Source: Thereva unica
Lineage: Eukaryota > Arthropoda > Insecta > Diptera > Therevidae
Reading direction: 5' to 3'
Length of the DNA: 64,000 bases
NCBI GenBank assembly: GCA_949987705.1
Contig: OX465281.1
Span: forward strand, 141,408,876 to 141,472,875
The translations under genes were made by a program, and so were the position numbers. Under the pieces are notes generated by a model. It searched no databases, was not told the origin of the DNA, and saw nothing but the letters and a program-made list of their open reading frames with translations. This document shows, one piece after another, positions 20,945-31,511 of the stretch. Position 1 is the first letter of the stretch. Each line of letters begins with the position of its first letter.

Positions 20945-23900
20945 ATGAGCGAGCATATAACCGGCCGCTCATATCGTTTATTCGTCAGAGACACCAACAA
21001 TCGGATGGACTTTCTGATTGATTCGGGCTCTGACGTTTCAATTGTTCCCGCCAAGGCGTTCCCGGCCCATAACGGTAGCCCGAACGTCCTTCTGTACGCG
21101 GCCAACGGATCACTGATCCGAACTTTCGGCACAAAGTTGCTTGAACTCGAACTCGGCTTACGCCGACGATACGTTTACAACTTCATTATAGCCGACACCA
21201 CTAAAGCCATTATCGGGGCGGACTTCTTAACGAAGTTCAAATTGTCAGTCGATTTTGAATATCGGCATTTAGTCGACAAGCGCACGAAGTTTCGCATTAA
21301 CGTGTGCGCTACCGTCGACTACAACCCCGAAACATTTCCATGCCGAGTTATTGGCATATACAAAGAGCTATTAACGAAGTACGCTTCGTTAACAAAACCG
21401 CCCAATTTTAACCTTCCGGTTAAACACAATGTACAACACCACATTGTAACTAAAGGGCAATTACCATTTGTCACCGCTCGGCGACTCCATCCGGATAAAC
21501 TGAAGGTGGCAAAATTAGAATTCGACCATATGGTCCAATTGGGGATTTGTCGACCTTCGTCGTCCCCCGCAGCATCTCCGCTTCATCTGGTTCCTAAACG
21601 GGACTCTCATGATTGGAGGCCATGCGGCGACTACCGTCGCCTTAATGCTGTCACTGTGCCGGATAGATATCCGATCCCGCATATACAGAATTTCTCCGTG
21701 AATCTTCACGGCTGCACAATTTTTTCGAAGGTTGACTTGGTACGTGCATACCATCACATACCAATCGCCCCAGAAGACGTGCATAAGACTGCACTCATTA
21801 CGCCATTCGGCCTATATGAGTTTACACGTATGCCATTCGGCTTACGAAATGCAGCCCAAACCTTTCAAAGGTTCATAAATGAAGTTACGAGAGATCTCGA
21901 CTTCGTTTATGTATACTTGGACGATATACCTACTTATCGCCAGCAAAACCGAGGATGAGCATATCGTTCACCTCGAAGAGCTCTTTAAACGCCTCGATAG
22001 CTTCGGTTTAACCATTAAGCTAGAGAAATGCGTTTTTGGTGCACAAGAGATCAAGTTTCTAAGCCACCGCATCACAAAGGATGGAATACTTCCATCCTCC
22101 GATCGGGTTCAGGCTATCGTTGATCTCGCACCTCCAACTTCTGTCAAATCGATCCAGAAGTTTTTGGGAATGGTGAATTTCTATCACCGATTTATCCCAA
22201 AATTGGCTGAACAGTTGGTGCCTATAAACGAGCATTTGAGAGACCTTCTCAACCGCTCACGTGCCAATAAAGTTTTTGACTGGCCAGCAGAATGTCAGGC
22301 GGCATTCCTCAAGGTGAAAACCTCGATGGCTGAAGCAACTCTGCTGAACCATCCAATCGAGGATGCAAAATACAGTCTTACGACTGACGCCTCTGATTAT
22401 GCAATCGGAGGCGTTTTGGAACAATTCAACGGTCATCGGTGGCAACCTCTAGCTTTTTATTCCAAAAAGCTGTCACCAACCGAACGGAAGTACTCCGCAT
22501 TCGATCGCGAACTCCTCGCAATCTATGCAGCGATCAAACACTTCCGTTATTTCGTTGAAGGACGCAATTTCGTGGTCTATACTGATCACAAACCACTGGT
22601 TCGCGCCCTTCACACAAAGACCGAACGATCCCCTCGACAGACCAGACATTTGGGTCTAATCTCTCAGTTTACCACAGACATCAGACATGTGTCTGGTAAA
22701 CAAAACGTTGTCGCAGACTACTTGTCGCGCTCACTAGCAACCGACAACGTCGACTCGGTCACCTTCGACCTGCCTACACTGGCTCAGGCTCAACAAGGTG
22801 ACACAGAGCTAAAGTCTCTACAAGAGCACCCCAGCAACGGCTCACGGGTAAAACTAGTCCTCACACCAATACCATTTACCGCCCATCAGGTGTGGTGTGA
22901 AAATAGTTTAGGCATTCCTAGGCCTTACATACCCATTTCCTTACGGAGACTAGCGTTCAACTCCGAACATAGTCTCTCTCATCCTGGTATTCGTGCTACA
23001 AGACGAGCCGTTACCAAGAAATACTTCTGGCCATCGATCAATAAAGACTGCAATGAGTGGTCTCGATCATGCCTAGGTTGCCAAAAGTCCAAAGTTTCAC
23101 GGCATACCAAATCTCCATTGGAAGCTTTCAAACTTCCAAATAATAGATTTGACCATATCCATATGGTTATAGTGGGACCCCTACCCCCATCTCGAGGATA
23201 CTCTTATATCTTAACGATAGTCGATAGATTCACGCGATGGCCTGAAGCATACCCAATTCGGGATATCTCCGCTTCAACAGTGGCAAGAAAATTCGTCACT
23301 GAATTTGTCCCACGATTCAGCGTATCTCTTGAGATCACAACCGATCAAGGTACGCAGTTCGAATCGAAACTGTTCAATGAAGTTGCCAAATTACTCGGCA
23401 CTCATCGGATTCGGACTACCGCCTACCACCCGCAAGCAAACGGGATGGTTGAACGGTTCCACAGGCAACTAAAAGCAGCCTTAATGGCAAGGGACAACAC
23501 TACTCATTGGAGTGAAGACTTGCCCTTTGTCATGTTAGGCATACGCACGGCAATTAAGACCGACTTACAATGCTCACCAGCCGAGCTCGTATACGGTCAG
23601 AATCTGAGACTTCCCAATTCGATTTCTATCCCAACGGATGAGAGTCCAATTGAAGAATCAGAATTCCTCTCTCGCCTTCGTTCTCATATGCAGAACATTA
23701 AGGCAATACATCCTCGGCAACCCGTCCAAAAGGATGTCTACGTGCCAGAAGCCCTGGAGAACGCCGACTACGTCTTCATACGAGTCGACAGAGTTCGGAA
23801 ACCTTTCGAACCTCCATATGAGGGCCCATATGAAGTAATCAAACGATTACGAAAACACTTCGTTGTCAAATTGAACGGCACAACCAAGTCAATATCCATT

Positions 23901-23975
23901 GACAGGCTAAAGCCAGCCTTCGGTTGCGACCGCGACAACGAAACCAAGCCGTCTAAAGCGGTAACATTTCGTTAA
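20945..23975 (+). pseudogene. Ty3-A Pol (protease, RT, RNase H, integrase), frameshifted
   Basis: The frame is open from the slippery site and has an internal ATG at 20945. Protease [14 protein letters not shown] is near residue 24. Reverse transcriptase runs to the catalytic YLDD (about 21915), where the frame shifts: one frame stops at 21958 and the other continues from about 21930 to 23975. The simplest cause is a one-base insertion near 21930. RNase H (TTDASDYAIGG, then YTDHKP) and integrase follow. The integrase finger has H..H..CLGCQ. The core has DQGTQF and, 35 residues on, the Glu of GMVERF. The first catalytic Asp, expected just before IVGPLPPS, is Val here (HMVIVGP, about 23160). 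The C-terminus ends before the polypurine tract. This copy cannot make normal Pol. Confidence 0.9.
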
Positions 23976-23984
23976 CGCTACGCT

Positions 23985-23996
23985 GGGGGGGGAGTA
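23985..23996 (+). other. Ty3-A polypurine tract
   Basis: GGGGGGGGAGTA lies directly upstream of the 3' LTR, the expected plus-strand priming site. Confidence 0.8.
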
Positions 23997-24437
23997 TGTA
24001 GTGACCGCGTAAACTTAATTACCAAGTTTACGCAAAGTCACACAACAGCCTCCCACACAATAAACACGATCAGTCGGAACACTCCATCGATCACCGAACT
24101 TAAAGTTCAGTGATCTTACCGTTCTCTGTTCCGTTCCGCCCGCATCGTGTCTATCGGGGAATAGCCAATTTCCGGCATCTCCGTTTTACACTCTGTCCGA
24201 AGGTTCCATGGTGAAACACCCAAAAATCCGCTCGTGCCTAAAAACAAATCGTGTGATGTGTATCAAGTGTTTAACAATCAATATTTATATATATAGCGAA
24301 GCTATCGATCAAAGTTAAACTAAAGTTGTTAAGGAATTATTATTATACATAACATACTTGTGATAATAAAGTGAATTAGTAATAAAATAAAAATAGTTAT
24401 TTTATAAAAAAACCGCATGGAGCGGTAACTAGCAATA
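23997..24437 (+). repeat. Ty3-A 3' LTR
   Basis: The LTR is 441 bp, matching 18464-18904 with no difference seen, and is followed by the duplicated ATTC (24438-24441). Confidence 0.95.
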
Positions 24438-24925
24438 ATTCCTTAAAAATTATAGAAAATTAACGTCCGAAAACCACAACACAAATTAACTAATTTTATT
24501 TATTTATTTTTACAAATTCTTATGCCTTTTTCACAAAAAACGTCGCACTGTTAAATATGTCAAACTGAATTGTCAAATGAAAATGTGTTTCATTTCACAA
24601 TGTTCCTCGTAGCCCCGCCACTCGCCAACGAGTATACTACATTCAAAGTGACGTGACACCGCCCGAGACAAATCTCACTCAGGGGATTCGACAACGAGAA
24701 TAAGTCTGATTATAAAAAAAATTAGCTTTCACGTAACAAAAACTTCTAATGCTACAAAAAAAAATTTTTTCTTTTTTTATAAACGATAAAAATAATTATT
24801 TTTGCTAAGTGAAAACATTAAGTTATGAAAAAATTTATTAAGAAATATTTCTTTTATCCAAGCTTTGATATAAATTGATGCTTATTGGCTTCTTCGTGCC
24901 CCATATGGATTTTTTTATAGAGTAA

Positions 24926-25179
24926 TGTAACATGTACAACGAATAATAAAAGAAACTTTAACAACTTTATTTGATGGGATCAGAAACAAAACTGAGTAAT
25001 CTACAAAAATTTCGAATTGTATTTATAGCAAACATAGTATATAAAAATAGAATTTAAGAAGGGATAGAAGTAAAGAATTGTTATGTACAAAAGGTACATA
25101 ACCAAGTTAACTGTTGTATATCCAGTCAGTGGTGCTCAATTTTCTCCAGTGACGTCGAAAAGCCAGTGGTGGTGTTACA
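24926..25179 (-). repeat. Ty3-B 3' LTR
   Basis: The LTR is 254 bp (plus-strand ends TGTAACATG and GGTGTTACA), with no difference from 30663-30916 found by eye. Confidence 0.95.
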
Positions 25180-25192
25180 TGCTCCCCCTCTG
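25180..25192 (-). other. Ty3-B polypurine tract
   Basis: On the minus strand CAGAGGGGGAGCA abuts the 3' LTR. Confidence 0.8.
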
Positions 25193-25306
25193 GCTCCGTG
25201 GTCGTCTCGACGAGGTGCCAGATGATTTTGGTTGGTCATCCTTCTTAGGTCGTCCTCGTTTGCGTATTCTGGATATGGGTTCAATCATGGGAGGTCCTGG
25301 TCCAAT

Positions 25307-28300
25307 TTATGGAGTAAGAGTTGATGTGTGATATACCCCAAGTGTGTCAGTCGAGGATGTTGTCGATGCTACCTCATAACTGCTTGGTCCATGTTTCCTT
25401 ACTATGAGGTAAGGGCCATCTCGTTTGGGGCACAACTTTGCACTATACCCCTTTTTAATACTGCTAATTGGATGGGTTGCTACCCAAACGTAATCTCCGG
25501 GTTGATATGAGGGGTCAGGTCGTCTTTTCCGGTCGGCTATGGTTTTCATACGTTCAGTCTTCTGCTCTTGGATTTCTTTGGCATCTTGTAAAGCTTCTGC
25601 AAGCTGGTGTAAGTACGGGGTTATTTCCGGGACAAAATTTTCACCTAGAACTATGGTCTTCAAATCATCAAATACGTCTTTGGGAGTTCTTAATTCGCGT
25701 CCAAAAGTTAAGAATGCGGATGAACAGCCAGTGTTCTCATTGTAGGCTGAGTTCATAGAGAATCTTATGGCTGGGAGTTTGGCTGGCCAGTCTCTATGGT
25801 TACCTGCTACCAGGATGGATAGTTGAGCCTTCAAATCTCGATTCTTTCGTTCGACCGGATTAGCTTCTGGATGATATACTGGCGTAAACGAGTGGTGTAT
25901 ACCAAGGCAAAACATCACTTTTTGCATGACAGCACTAACAAATTGTGTCCCATTGTCGCTCAATACTCGCCGTGGCAAACCGTACCTCAAGAAAATTTCG
26001 TCGATTAGTACTCTCGCACAAACATCGGCAGTAGCCTTCTCTAGCGCAAATAGCTCGATCCACCTTGAAGCAAGGTCCTCCACGCAAAAAATCCACGTCT
26101 TATTGGCTTCAGATGCGGGCAAGGGTCCAAACAAGTCAAATGATAGAGTTTCAAACCTTTGGCCACTAACTGTAGTCTGCAAGAGTCCTGCTGGCTTCCT
26201 ATTGGTAGCTTTGTATCGTTGACAATGAGGGCAGCTCCTGATATAATCCTTTATGTACTTTCGCATTCCTGTCCAATAGTAGCGGCTGGCGATGCGATTA
26301 TAGGTCCGTTGAAACCCGTAATGTCCTGCGGTCGCATCATCATGGTATGATTTCATTATTTCAGCTTTCTCCTGCACAGGGACTACGAGCTGAGCATCAT
26401 CAGAATCGATATCGGGATTGTATCTATAGAGCACTCCACCATTGAGTAGATATCCTTTATTGCTCCAATAGGCGCAATCTTCTAAGGGTTGCTGGGACTC
26501 GTAGCATTTTATGATTTTTTCCAGATCGGGATCTTTGAGTTGTTCGTGGCGTGTCTGGTTGGCACCTCGGCCTGGTAGATCTATAGATACACTACATATA
26601 CCGCAAACCTCTGAAGTTTCCCCCTCGCAAGGTGGGCGTGATAGCGTATCAGCGACCACATTTGTACGTCCGGTTATATACTTTATTTGGATATTATAGG
26701 GCTGGAGTTGTAGTGCCCATCGGGCTAACCTGCCGATTGGTGACTTAAGGGTCATGAGCCATTTTAGGGCTTGGTGATCGGTAGTGATTGTTACCTCGGC
26801 GCTTTCTATGTAACCACGAAATTTGGCTACAGCCCACACGATTGCAAGAGCTTCACGTTCTGTAGTCGAGTAATTGCGCTCTGCTGAGGTTAAAAGACGG
26901 CTGGCGTATTCTACTGGATGCTCTTCCGAACCCTCCCCCTGCACCAAAACTGCTCCAATCGCGTAGTTGCTAGCGTCTGTTCTTAAAGTGTAGGGTTTAG
27001 ATTCATCTGCTTGTTTTAATACCGGTGAACTAGTTAATGCGTTTTTAAGATTTTGAAAAGATTTATTTTGTTCTAGTCCCCAATGCCACGGAACGTTTTT
27101 CTTAGTCAGCTCGCTCAAGGGTTTACTCTGTTGGGCGAAGTTAGGCACAAATCTCCTATACCATGAGCAGGTCTGTAAAAATGATAGTAGATGCTTCACA
27201 TTTGATGGTTCTGCCATTTTATCTATCGCAGCGATCTTTTCAGGATCTGGCTGAATTCCTGTACTGCTAATGATATGTCCAAGGTATTTTATGGTAGAAC
27301 AGCAAAATCGGCACTTTGTTCTATTAAGATTTAGGCTGAAAGCTACTAGTCTCTCAAAAACCCTTTTAAGATCTTCTATGTGCTTTTCGAACGTATCAGA
27401 GAGTATTATAAGGTCGTCCAAATATGCCAATATAGTGCTATTACTACACAAGTTACTTTTAAATTTGTTAATAAGCCTTTGGAATGTGGCGGGAGCATTT
27501 CGCAACCCAAATGGCATTCTTTTAAACTTATAAAGACCAAGTGGTGTAACAAAAGCTGTTTTTTCTTGATCTTCCATTTTTACAGCCACTTGCCAATATC
27601 CTGCTTGTAAATCTAATGTTGTCATATATTTTGTCTGCTTCGCCTCATGCAAAAGATCATCCATTCTCGGTAACGGAAATCTATCTGGTTTGGTAATTGA
27701 GTTCAGCTTTCTGTAATCAATACATACTCGTGTACCACCTCCTTTCTTGGGTACAAGGACAACAGGTGCAGCCCATGGCGATTCGCATGGTTCAATTATG
27801 TCCATTGCCAACATATTTTCCATTTCCTTCTCTAACTCTTTTCTTTTTTGATACGAAAGGCGATATGGTGGGGAAGACACGGGCGCATGGCTTCCAGTAT
27901 TGATGTGATGCACTACCTCATTAGTAGGTGGTCCTCCTGATTGGAACACAAGCTTGGATTCCTGTATTAGTTGGTTAAGTATGCTTCGTTCCAAAGTCGG
28001 CAGATCTTGACCTTCGTCATCACGCAGGGTAACCTTGAAATCTATCATGGATATAGAAATATCACTGCCGAACAGTCTTCTTGGTTTTTTCTTCTTCCTT
28101 CTTGGTTGGCTGCTGCCAGATAAGTCTAAGTCCAAGTTTTTTCCTGGTGTAGGTGGTATTGAAGAGGTCGGATGCTCGGGTCCATATTCGTTAATTTCTT
28201 CAATTGCTGCAGGTTTGTTGACCGGTGCTTTAGCTGGAGTAAAACTTCTTGTCCTTGGAGAATCTATGACATTTTCATAACTCAAATCGAAATGCTTGTT

Positions 28301-29608
28301 GGGGTTATCAACGAAGTTCCATGCTTGTTGAGGTAGATTTAAAACAATGCCAGCATCTTCTATGAAGTCAACCCCTAGAAGTGTTTTGCTTTCCTTATAG
28401 TTTGGCAATACTATAAACTCTGTATCGATAGTACGTCCCTTTAGTATAACCTTAGTCTTAGTGGAAAGAATTTTCTGTGGTCTTGGAATCCCATCTGCCA
28501 TTATTACTCTGCTATGGCTTTCCTTAAATTTGTGTCCCGTTCTCAGCAGGCAATCATACAAGGTTTGCGATGCTACGGTTGCCTTAGAACATGAGTCTAC
28601 AAACGCGGAGCCTAAATAGCTCCCTATTCTTATTGTTACTCTTGGACGTAGACGCCTTGTAACAGTTTGGATGTTACCGATCTGCAGACTGCAAAAATCT
28701 AATGCATTAGCAGAAATGGTAGTCTTTGGGTTACATGTTGGACACTTGCTTCTTACTACATTCGGTTTTCCACAACCATAGCAAGTAAGTTGTTGCCTTG
28801 AGTTATTTAATTCTCTGATTGTGGATGTTGTGGTGTGGGCATAACTAGTCTGGCTTGGTCTGGTTTTTTGTTGTTGTGGATTGGTATTTTGACGTTTACG
28901 GCATTCTGCAAACTCATGACCGTAGTTTCTGCAAAACGAGCATTGCTTTCGTGACCCTCTTCCACTTGAAGAATCTCTGAAATGTTCTTTTCTAGCTTCT
29001 TCTATTTCTCTAGCTCTTTTAATTATATTATCAAAGGTTGACACGCTATCACGGGGCATTTTGTCCCTAATGGATATATGAAGCAGAGCAAAGATAAGAT
29101 CTATCTGTGTTGTCTCTGTAGGAGCCGGTGCTGGAAGCTCCGAAAGTTGGGCTCTCTTACGTGTGATGAATACTTCTGTCGGTGTGGTGGAATCTTGTTT
29201 GACTGCAAATATCTCTTCATAAATTTTGTATGCCGCTTTTCGAGGTGCAAACGTCTTCCTTAAATGGTTTATTGCTTGCTCCCATGTAGAGGTGTCATTT
29301 TTTATGCCCTGCCACCAAATAGCAGCTTCGTCTTGCAAGAGAAGTGGTAATCCCCGCAATGCATTTTTATTTGAGATGTGTTCGATGTCCTTAAACACAC
29401 TCGTGGTTTCGATAAACGCTTCTACTTTTGAGCGATCCCGCGTACCATCGTATCGTGCTGTACATGTTGAAAAACTTCCCTCTGTAGCTCGTCTTTCACT
29501 TGATGTACCAATGCTATCCATGAGTTCTTTAAATTGGACTTCAGTCAAGGCTATATTAGGACTGGCTCGGGGCTCAGGAGTAATGGAGCGTCGTTTATTG
29601 CGCCGCAT
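25307..29608 (-). CDS. Ty3-B Gag-Pol polyprotein
   Basis: This single 1433-aa frame starts at ATG 29608. Gag capsid-like sequence (about 60-200, AAIWWQGIKNDTSTWEQAINHL) is followed by zinc knuckle CSFCRNYGHEFAEC near 221 and CYGCGKPNVVRSKCPTC. Protease is near 337 as FVDSCSKATVA; most family members have Gly or Ala after Asp-Ser/Thr, so the Cys is unusual. A linker near 480-530 carries PTPGKNLDL and the basic RRKKKKPRRLFG. Reverse transcriptase has YLDDLI near 729. RNase H has TDASNYAIG near 878. The integrase finger has HDDATAGHYG and CPHCQRYK, and the core has FDLFGP (about 1156), SDNGTQF (about 1218) and the Glu of NPVERK (about 1251), so all three catalytic acids are present. Gag and Pol share one frame, so no frameshift is needed. 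Confidence 0.95.
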   Translation of the reverse strand: MRRNKRRSITPEPRASPNIALTEVQFKELMDSIGTSSERRATEGSFSTCTARYDGTRDRSKVEAFIETTSVFKDIEHISNKNALRGLPLLLQDEAAIWWQGIKNDTSTWEQAINHLRKTFAPRKAAYKIYEEIFAVKQDSTTPTEVFITRKRAQLSELPAPAPTETTQIDLIFALLHISIRDKMPRDSVSTFDNIIKRAREIEEARKEHFRDSSSGRGSRKQCSFCRNYGHEFAECRKRQNTNPQQQKTRPSQTSYAHTTTSTIRELNNSRQQLTCYGCGKPNVVRSKCPTCNPKTTISANALDFCSLQIGNIQTVTRRLRPRVTIRIGSYLGSAFVDSCSKATVASQTLYDCLLRTGHKFKESHSRVIMADGIPRPQKILSTKTKVILKGRTIDTEFIVLPNYKESKTLLGVDFIEDAGIVLNLPQQAWNFVDNPNKHFDLSYENVIDSPRTRSFTPAKAPVNKPAAIEEINEYGPEHPTSSIPPTPGKNLDLDLSGSSQPRRKKKKPRRLFGSDISISMIDFKVTLRDDEGQDLPTLERSILNQLIQESKLVFQSGGPPTNEVVHHINTGSHAPVSSPPYRLSYQKRKELEKEMENMLAMDIIEPCESPWAAPVVLVPKKGGGTRVCIDYRKLNSITKPDRFPLPRMDDLLHEAKQTKYMTTLDLQAGYWQVAVKMEDQEKTAFVTPLGLYKFKRMPFGLRNAPATFQRLINKFKSNLCSNSTILAYLDDLIILSDTFEKHIEDLKRVFERLVAFSLNLNRTKCRFCCSTIKYLGHIISSTGIQPDPEKIAAIDKMAEPSNVKHLLSFLQTCSWYRRFVPNFAQQSKPLSELTKKNVPWHWGLEQNKSFQNLKNALTSSPVLKQADESKPYTLRTDASNYAIGAVLVQGEGSEEHPVEYASRLLTSAERNYSTTEREALAIVWAVAKFRGYIESAEVTITTDHQALKWLMTLKSPIGRLARWALQLQPYNIQIKYITGRTNVVADTLSRPPCEGETSEVCGICSVSIDLPGRGANQTRHEQLKDPDLEKIIKCYESQQPLEDCAYWSNKGYLLNGGVLYRYNPDIDSDDAQLVVPVQEKAEIMKSYHDDATAGHYGFQRTYNRIASRYYWTGMRKYIKDYIRSCPHCQRYKATNRKPAGLLQTTVSGQRFETLSFDLFGPLPASEANKTWIFCVEDLASRWIELFALEKATADVCARVLIDEIFLRYGLPRRVLSDNGTQFVSAVMQKVMFCLGIHHSFTPVYHPEANPVERKNRDLKAQLSILVAGNHRDWPAKLPAIRFSMNSAYNENTGCSSAFLTFGRELRTPKDVFDDLKTIVLGENFVPEITPYLHQLAEALQDAKEIQEQKTERMKTIADRKRRPDPSYQPGDYVWVATHPISSIKKGYSAKLCPKRDGPYLIVRKHGPSSYEVASTTSSTDTLGVYHTSTLTP

Positions 29609-29951
29609 TTTGAAAAATAATATGCACCAAAATGAAAGTTTCCAAGTCTTATTCGAAAGGATTCGTCTGATTGATTTAATAAGTCACTGTAAATATATTT
29701 TCGGCCGGGGCTTTGTTGATTCGACTGCGATAAATACTAAGAACGTTCCGATGTTATTATGTAAGCTGTTCCTGTTGCTTCGTGTATACAATACACGCGA
29801 TGTGTTGTAGATTCCGGGAATAATAGAAGCTGATGCGTTGTTTCAAGCGCTGTTTCGTAAATTGATACGAGGAATTAACACGGAGAATTAGAGACTGCTT
29901 ATGTAAGTATATATGGCTCGTGCTATGTAGTACTAATATGTAGAACGAACT

Positions 29952-30601
29952 AAGACTGGATTCAGTGCTTTGATTGCTTGACTTGGTAGTACGACTGCAT
30001 TCAGTGCGATACCAATTTTGTTGGCGATTGTAGCTGAGACTGTATTCAGTGCTCTGGTTACACTCTGGCTTATTATGACTGCACAGTGCAGTGCAATAAA
30101 AATTCTTGACGAATAATATTGAGACTGTATTCAGTGCTCTAATTGACTAACTTGATGGTTGGATATGACTGTATTCAGTGCGATACCAAAATTTTAGCGA
30201 ATTAAATTGAGACTGCGTTCAGTGCTCACTTTCAATTTTATATTATGTATATTTGGATTCGACTGTTCACAGTGCGATTCAAATATTTAACGAATTAAAT
30301 TGAGACTGTATTCAGTGCTCACTTTCAATTTTATATATGTACGTATATTTTGATTCGACTGTTTACAGTGCGATTCAAAATTAAGGCTTTCAGGAAAAAT
30401 AGTTTATATGGAGACTGTAATCAGTGCTCAAAATTTTTCTATTCACAAAAACTTATTATAGTCTGTATTCAGAGCTAATTATTATTGTTGGAGACTGTAA
30501 TCAGTGCTCAAAATGTTCGATTCACAAAAACTTATTATAGTCTGTATTCAGAGCTTATTTTCCGAAAATTATTATTGTTGGAGACTGTAATCAGTGCTCA
30601 A
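29952..30601. repeat. Fifteen-copy short motif array in the Ty3-B leader (insulator-like)
   Basis: Between PBS and gag, fifteen copies of an 18-bp motif occur about every 40-55 bp. Two versions largely alternate: GACTGTATTCAGTGCTC and GACTGTTCACAGTGCGAT. Two copies are the variant GTCTGTATTCAGAGCT. The motif core CTG..TTCAG is partly palindromic. Spacers are AT-rich and less conserved. A spaced array of one motif in this position resembles the gypsy 5' untranslated insulator, a cluster of binding sites for one zinc-finger protein, but the motif itself is different. Function is inferred. Confidence 0.85.
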
Positions 30602-30641
30602 ATGATTTTATATTTCTATGGTCCTTTTGCACTTAATGCTA

Positions 30642-30659
30642 GCCTCTAGTTGGGCGCCA
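30642..30659 (-). other. Ty3-B primer binding site (tRNA-Lys type)
   Basis: On the minus strand TGGCGCCCAACTAGAGGC starts three bases inside the 5' LTR. TGGCGCCCAAC is the usual start of a lysine-tRNA primer site. Confidence 0.8.
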
Positions 30660-30662
30660 CTT

Positions 30663-30916
30663 TGTAACATGTACAACGAATAATAAAAGAAACTTTAACA
30701 ACTTTATTTGATGGGATCAGAAACAAAACTGAGTAATCTACAAAAATTTCGAATTGTATTTATAGCAAACATAGTATATAAAAATAGAATTTAAGAAGGG
30801 ATAGAAGTAAAGAATTGTTATGTACAAAAGGTACATAACCAAGTTAACTGTTGTATATCCAGTCAGTGGTGCTCAATTTTCTCCAGTGACGTCGAAAAGC
30901 CAGTGGTGGTGTTACA
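30663..30916 (-). repeat. Ty3-B 5' LTR
   Basis: The LTR is 254 bp, the same as 24926-25179, and is followed by duplicated GTAA. Confidence 0.95.
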
Positions 30917-30920
30917 GTAA

Positions 30921-31511
30921 CTAAAACTATTATTTAATATTTTTGTGCACATAACGTTCTCAATACAAGATAATTTTCTTTTGTTTATACTTTTGGTTTT
31001 TTTTTTTTTCAGTTTTATTCAGTTTTCTACTGAAACTATCGCCTGTATGTTTTTTTTTATCTTTTCTTCATCTTCATATCACTATTAAGTGATTTATCAA
31101 TTAGAAAAAAAAATAATGAAAAAAAAATCGTGTTGAAAGTAACAAGATCGAGCCTTTGTTTTTTTTTTCTTCTTTGTTTACAATCTTAAACTCTACCAGA
31201 AATATTTTGTTAGGTTAGATCCAACTATAAGTTCTATTAATATTTAATTCACTATTACTATATATATATATATTTTTTTTTTTCGTTTACTACATAGTAA
31301 ATTGGTAGTTTTCTTAAGACTTCGGCGTAGAGTACATAACAGACATCCTTTTGCCCACTATTATGAAGTTGCTCTTCGTTTGTGCATGAAGGATTCTACG
31401 GATATTAAAGCGAATCGCACACCTGTTTTTTAATCAAGTAGTTTTTTTTTGTTAAAAATAAACCAAAATCGCTCTTTGGGTGCTAGTGGATAAACATACG
31501 AACAAAACACT
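30921..31511. other. Gene-free AT-rich stretch
   Basis: T-runs and low-complexity sequence only; no gene or repeat structure recognised. Confidence 0.5.

Larger units (their letters stand above)
18464..24437 (+). mobile_element. Ty3-type LTR retrotransposon A
   Basis: Two 441-bp LTRs, identical by eye, bound a plus-strand gag-pol interior. The 4-bp duplication ATTC (18460-18463, 24438-24441) marks the insertion. PBS, leader, gag, -1 frameshift site, pol and polypurine tract follow in the normal order, with integrase after RNase H as in Ty3 elements. LTR identity means a very recent insertion, yet pol carries a frameshift and an altered integrase catalytic position. Confidence 0.95.
18225..24708. 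mobile_element. Small TIR element split by Ty3 element A
   Basis: A 21-bp terminal repeat beginning CAGCCTTATTCTCG (18225-18245) has its inverted partner at 24688-24708 with one mismatch. Without the Ty3 insertion and its duplicated ATTC the element would be about 500 bp. A degenerate internal echo, TATTCTCATTGTCAA, lies near 18281. The flanks share only ATT, so the target duplication and superfamily are uncertain. No transposase is encoded. Confidence 0.6.
24926..30916 (-). mobile_element. Ty3-type LTR retrotransposon B, apparently intact
   Basis: Identical 254-bp LTRs (24926-25179, 30663-30916) flank a minus-strand interior. The 4-bp duplication is GTAA (24922-24925, 30917-30920). One uninterrupted 1433-aa Gag-Pol frame, a TGGCGCCCAAC-type primer site, a polypurine tract and a repeat-rich leader are all present. 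It is the best candidate in the window for a still-mobile autonomous element. Confidence 0.96.

Noticed and set aside
20028..20972. Long minus-strand frames opposite gag
   Set aside because: Shadow frames of a GC-rich gag gene; no independent support.
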